Positions 5,874-7,551 of a stretch of DNA of 7,551 bases are shown piece by piece. The DNA is from HGM12669 sp048527645 (GTDB lineage Bacteria > Bacillota > Clostridia > Oscillospirales > CAG-272), in contig DBGFNI010000187.1 of NCBI GenBank assembly GCA_048527645.1, forward strand, positions 1-7,551, read 5' to 3'. Position numbers and translations under genes: made by a program. The notes under the pieces are model-generated. The model was not told the origin of the DNA. It saw only the letters and a program-made list of their open reading frames with translations, and ran no database searches. Within the stretch, counting starts at the first letter, position 1. Each line of letters opens with the position of its first letter.

Positions 5874-6612
5874 ACGACTTGCGGACACGCTTGAGAAGAT
5901 CCATGAGGAAAGCCCGGATAAGGGCTACCGGAGGCTCAATGACGATCTGCGCCATGACTGCGGCATCCATGTCAACGACAAACGGGTGCTCCGCATCTGC
6001 CGGGCCAGAGATATCCGCTCTACCGTGAAATATAACAACCGTGGCTGCACCAGGCACGCAAAAAATCCGCAGTATCTTGCCGAAAACCTTTTGGACAGGC
6101 AGTTTTATGCCGCAAAGCCCAATGAAAAGTGGCTCACTGATGTGACAGAATTCAAGTGGTATGAGGGAAGCGAGATCCACAAGCTCTACCTGAGCGCCAT
6201 CTTAGATCATTGTGACCGGCGTATTGTGTCCTATGTACTCAGCGAACGCAACGATAATCCGTTGGTTTTCAAAACCTTCGACAAAGCGGTGCAGGCCAAT
6301 CCGGACGCACAGCCTCTGTTCCACAGCGACAGAGGGTTCCAGTACACCAACCGTGCCTTCCACCACAAGCTCGTACAGGCAGGCATGACGCAGAGTATGT
6401 CCCGTGTGGCGCATTGTATTGACAACGGTCCGATGGAGGGCTTCTGGGGCATTCTGAAGCGGGAACGCTATTACGGCAGACGGTTTACCAGCAAGCACGA
6501 GCTCGTCCAGATGATCCAGCAGTATATTCGCTATTACAACACGAGACGTGTCCAGCGCAATCTGGGTATCCTGACGCCGATGGAAAAGCACGCACTTTGT
6601 CTCGCCGCATAA
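5839..6612 (+). pseudogene. N-terminally truncated IS3 orfB transposase (DDE core retained)
   Basis: The open frame can be read from TTG at 5839 (257 residues), but true orfB homology seems to begin near residues 7-10, RATENERLADTLEKIHEE. The HTH_21-like region follows with KGYRRLNDDLRHD (28-40), then the rve integrase core: D101 in WLTDVTEF, D164 in FHSDRGFQYT and E200 in GPMEGFWG. The second Asp and the Glu have 35 residues between them, as in the DD35E family, and a basic residue follows seven positions after the Glu (K207). The C-terminus, ending RNLGILTPMEKHALCLAA, is complete. The N-terminal part of OrfB and the frameshift window are deleted, so normal OrfAB fusion protein cannot form. 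Any product would need the TTG start, which has no good ribosome site. Confidence 0.8.
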
Positions 6613-6642
6613 AAAAGCAGCCAGCAGCGCTTAGCTGCTGGC
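6613..6642 (-). terminator. Hairpin after orfB, terminator-like on the minus strand
   Basis: GCCAGCAGC (6620-6628) pairs perfectly with GCTGCTGGC (6634-6642) around a 5-base loop. Read on the minus strand, the stem is followed within three bases by a run of six T (the A-run at 6611-6616). It would stop antisense transcription entering orfB from the right. On the plus strand a T-rich stretch follows only about ten bases later, so termination after orfB is less certain. Confidence 0.5.
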
Positions 6643-6664
6643 CGGGAAAACTTTATATTTTTTC

Positions 6665-6692
6665 ACTGTCCTCTTGACGGGTTGCGGTTCAG
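6665..6692 (-). repeat. Right terminal inverted repeat of the IS
   Basis: Read inward on the minus strand: CTGAACCGCAACCC followed by GTCAAGAGGACAGT. The middle eight bases diverge fully from the left repeat while both ends are conserved, a common pattern for IS3 termini, where the outer part is cut and the inner part is bound. Confidence 0.75.
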
Positions 6693-6695
6693 CTT
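6693..6695. repeat. Possible target-site duplication, right copy (CTT)
   Basis: CTT directly follows the right terminal repeat, matching the three bases before the left repeat. Confidence 0.4.
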
Positions 6696-6722
6696 GCTGA
6701 TTCTCCGTTTTCGGAGCCGCTG

Positions 6723-6772
6723 AAAAAATGACACCGCACGGCAGAAATAACTCTGCCGTGCGGTGCGTTTTT
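6723..6772. terminator. Strong bidirectional intrinsic terminator between convergent units
   Basis: CACCGCACGGCAGA (6732-6745) pairs perfectly with TCTGCCGTGCGGTG (6752-6765), a 14-bp GC-rich stem with a 6-base loop. Five T follow on the plus strand (6768-6772), and six A precede it (6723-6728), giving a U-tract on the minus strand too. It serves the leftward branched-chain carrier gene and, before the IS arrived, probably the rightward amidase transcript. Confidence 0.85.
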
Positions 6773-6788
6773 ACTTTAATTTGGTTCG

Positions 6789-7551
6789 TCAGGCATGGGG
6801 GACGAGCGCGCCCTTCCGGCTCGAGCGGATAAGCATGCCGATCACAAAGCCGACGAGTGCAGGCAGGAGCCAGCCGAGGTTCTTGTCGAACAACGGCAGA
6901 TATTTTTCCGCAAAGGCGATAGGCACATCGAGGCGGAGCGAAGTCTGCACCGACGCGGGCAGCGTCTTCATGCAGTCGAAAATAGCGGCTGCCCATGTAC
7001 CGATCATCGTTGCGACATACACGGCACGGTCATGAGCGAAGAACTTGCCGATAAAGGCCAGCAGGATAAGCGCAATGGCCGGGGGATAGATGAGCATGAG
7101 CATCGGGACGGAGTATTCGATGATGGCGCTGAGGCCGATGTTGGACACGGCGAAAGAAAACACCGTGAAGAGGATCGCCCAGGTGCGGTAGGAAATTTTG
7201 CCGTTCGTCATCTTGACAAACGTCTCCGAGCAGGCCGTGACAAGGCCGATGGAGGTCTTGAGGCAGGCAAAGGTGATGGTGAAGGCGAGGATAAACTGGC
7301 CCACGCCGCCGAGGTAATGACCCGCGATCTGCGTGAGGGCGATGCCGCCATTTTCGGACAGCTCGAAAATGCCTCTCGACTGCGCGCCGACCAGAATGGA
7401 CAGCACGTAGATCAGCGCCATCAGCGCACCGGCAAGAAGACCGGAGGAGAGCACGTCCTCGGCGATGATGTCGTCGTTGTCGACACCCATGCGGCGAATG
7501 ACGTCGATGACCACGATGCCGAAGGCGAGACCGGCGATGGCGTCCATCGTG
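6789..7551 (-). CDS. brnQ: Branched-chain amino acid carrier, LIVCS/BrnQ family, C-terminal part
   Basis: An integral membrane carrier that imports leucine, isoleucine and valine with Na+ or H+. The frame is open to the right edge, so the N-terminal part, roughly 180 residues, is outside; 253 residues remain before TGA at 6791-6789. TMDAIAGLAFGIVVIDVIRRMG near the fragment start is the characteristic central motif of the family and shows that the ATG at 7547 is internal. Further helices follow, including ALMALIYVLSILVGAQSRG, a segment around TITFACLKTSIGLVTACSETF, and a last helix before the short basic tail IRSSRKGALVPHA. It converges on the permease-amidase unit and ends just before the bidirectional terminator. 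Substrate preference within the branched-chain group cannot be read. Its promoter lies outside. Confidence 0.88.
   Translation of the reverse strand, partial: TMDAIAGLAFGIVVIDVIRRMGVDNDDIIAEDVLSSGLLAGALMALIYVLSILVGAQSRGIFELSENGGIALTQIAGHYLGGVGQFILAFTITFACLKTSIGLVTACSETFVKMTNGKISYRTWAILFTVFSFAVSNIGLSAIIEYSVPMLMLIYPPAIALILLAFIGKFFAHDRAVYVATMIGTWAAAIFDCMKTLPASVQTSLRLDVPIAFAEKYLPLFDKNLGWLLPALVGFVIGMLIRSSRKGALVPHA

Larger units (their letters stand above)
5698..6692 (+). mobile_element. Internally deleted IS3-family (IS150-like) insertion sequence
   Basis: A 995-bp element bounded by 28-bp imperfect inverted repeats, outermost bases CTGAAC...GTTCAG, with a possible 3-bp target duplication CTT on each side. 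IS3 elements of this group are usually about 1.2-1.5 kb, with orfA and orfB joined by programmed frameshifting. Here orfA stops after 37 codons and the remaining orfB lacks its N-terminus, so several hundred bases have been lost near 5850. The DDE core is intact. Both ends remain recognisable, so the copy could in principle be mobilised by a full-length relative elsewhere. It sits between the amidase gene and the bidirectional terminator that probably once served it. Confidence 0.82.

Noticed and set aside
6674..6679. TTGACG in the right terminal repeat as the -35 of a circle-junction promoter
   Set aside because: In a joined IS circle the first good -10 in the left end would be about 43 bp away, too far for a promoter.
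6686..6722. GAGCCGCTG present on both sides of the IS (5686-5694 and 6714-6722) as a longer target duplication
   Set aside because: The right copy is 21 bp from the IS end, so it cannot be a direct target duplication; likely chance or older duplication.
1..7551. CRISPR array, tRNA, rRNA, phage or toxin-antitoxin genes
   Set aside because: No regularly spaced repeats, no tRNA arm patterns and no recognisable proteins of those kinds were seen on either strand.

Overview
The window looks like a chromosomal segment of a moderately GC-rich Firmicute, probably a gut-type clostridium (Oscillospiraceae or a relative). The basis is the strong AGGAGG-type ribosome binding sites, a LytS-type kinase, an IS150-like IS3 element and the families of the transporters. 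The genus cannot be fixed from the sequence alone.

Layout from left to right. (1) The C-terminal part of an SLC13/ion-transporter-superfamily permease (+, cut by the left edge). (2) An AT-richer gap of about 400 bp. It holds a decayed fragment on the minus strand that resembles the N-terminus of a sigma-70-family factor, a short run of direct repeats, and the promoter of the next gene. (3) A two-component pair with a 4-bp ATGA overlap: a multi-pass LytS/YehU-type histidine kinase and a response regulator whose output domain is a SARP-like winged helix, not LytTR. (4) A hairpin terminator, phased A-tracts and a promoter with a good -10 but no clear -35. (5) A two-gene unit: an APC-superfamily amino acid permease and an acetamidase/formamidase-family hydrolase. 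(6) A complete-ended but internally deleted IS3-family (IS150-like) element, with imperfect terminal repeats and a possible 3-bp target duplication. (7) A strong bidirectional terminator. (8) The C-terminal part of a BrnQ-type branched-chain amino acid carrier on the minus strand, cut by the right edge.

How the parts may work together (inference). The kinase and regulator probably sense an extracellular or membrane-borne cue and activate the adjacent permease-amidase unit. Its weak -35 and phased A-tracts would suit an activator-dependent promoter. The permease would import an amino acid or amino-acid-like amide, and the hydrolase would release ammonia or a carboxylate from an amide. The IS landed between the hydrolase gene and its probable native terminator. 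It has lost most of orfA and the start of orfB but keeps the whole DDE catalytic core, so it is probably a non-autonomous relic.

No rRNA, tRNA, CRISPR array, phage gene or known defence system was seen. The most novel-looking point is the kinase/REC-SARP/permease/amidase arrangement. It is a plausible uncharacterised uptake-and-deamidation locus, not a demonstrated new system.
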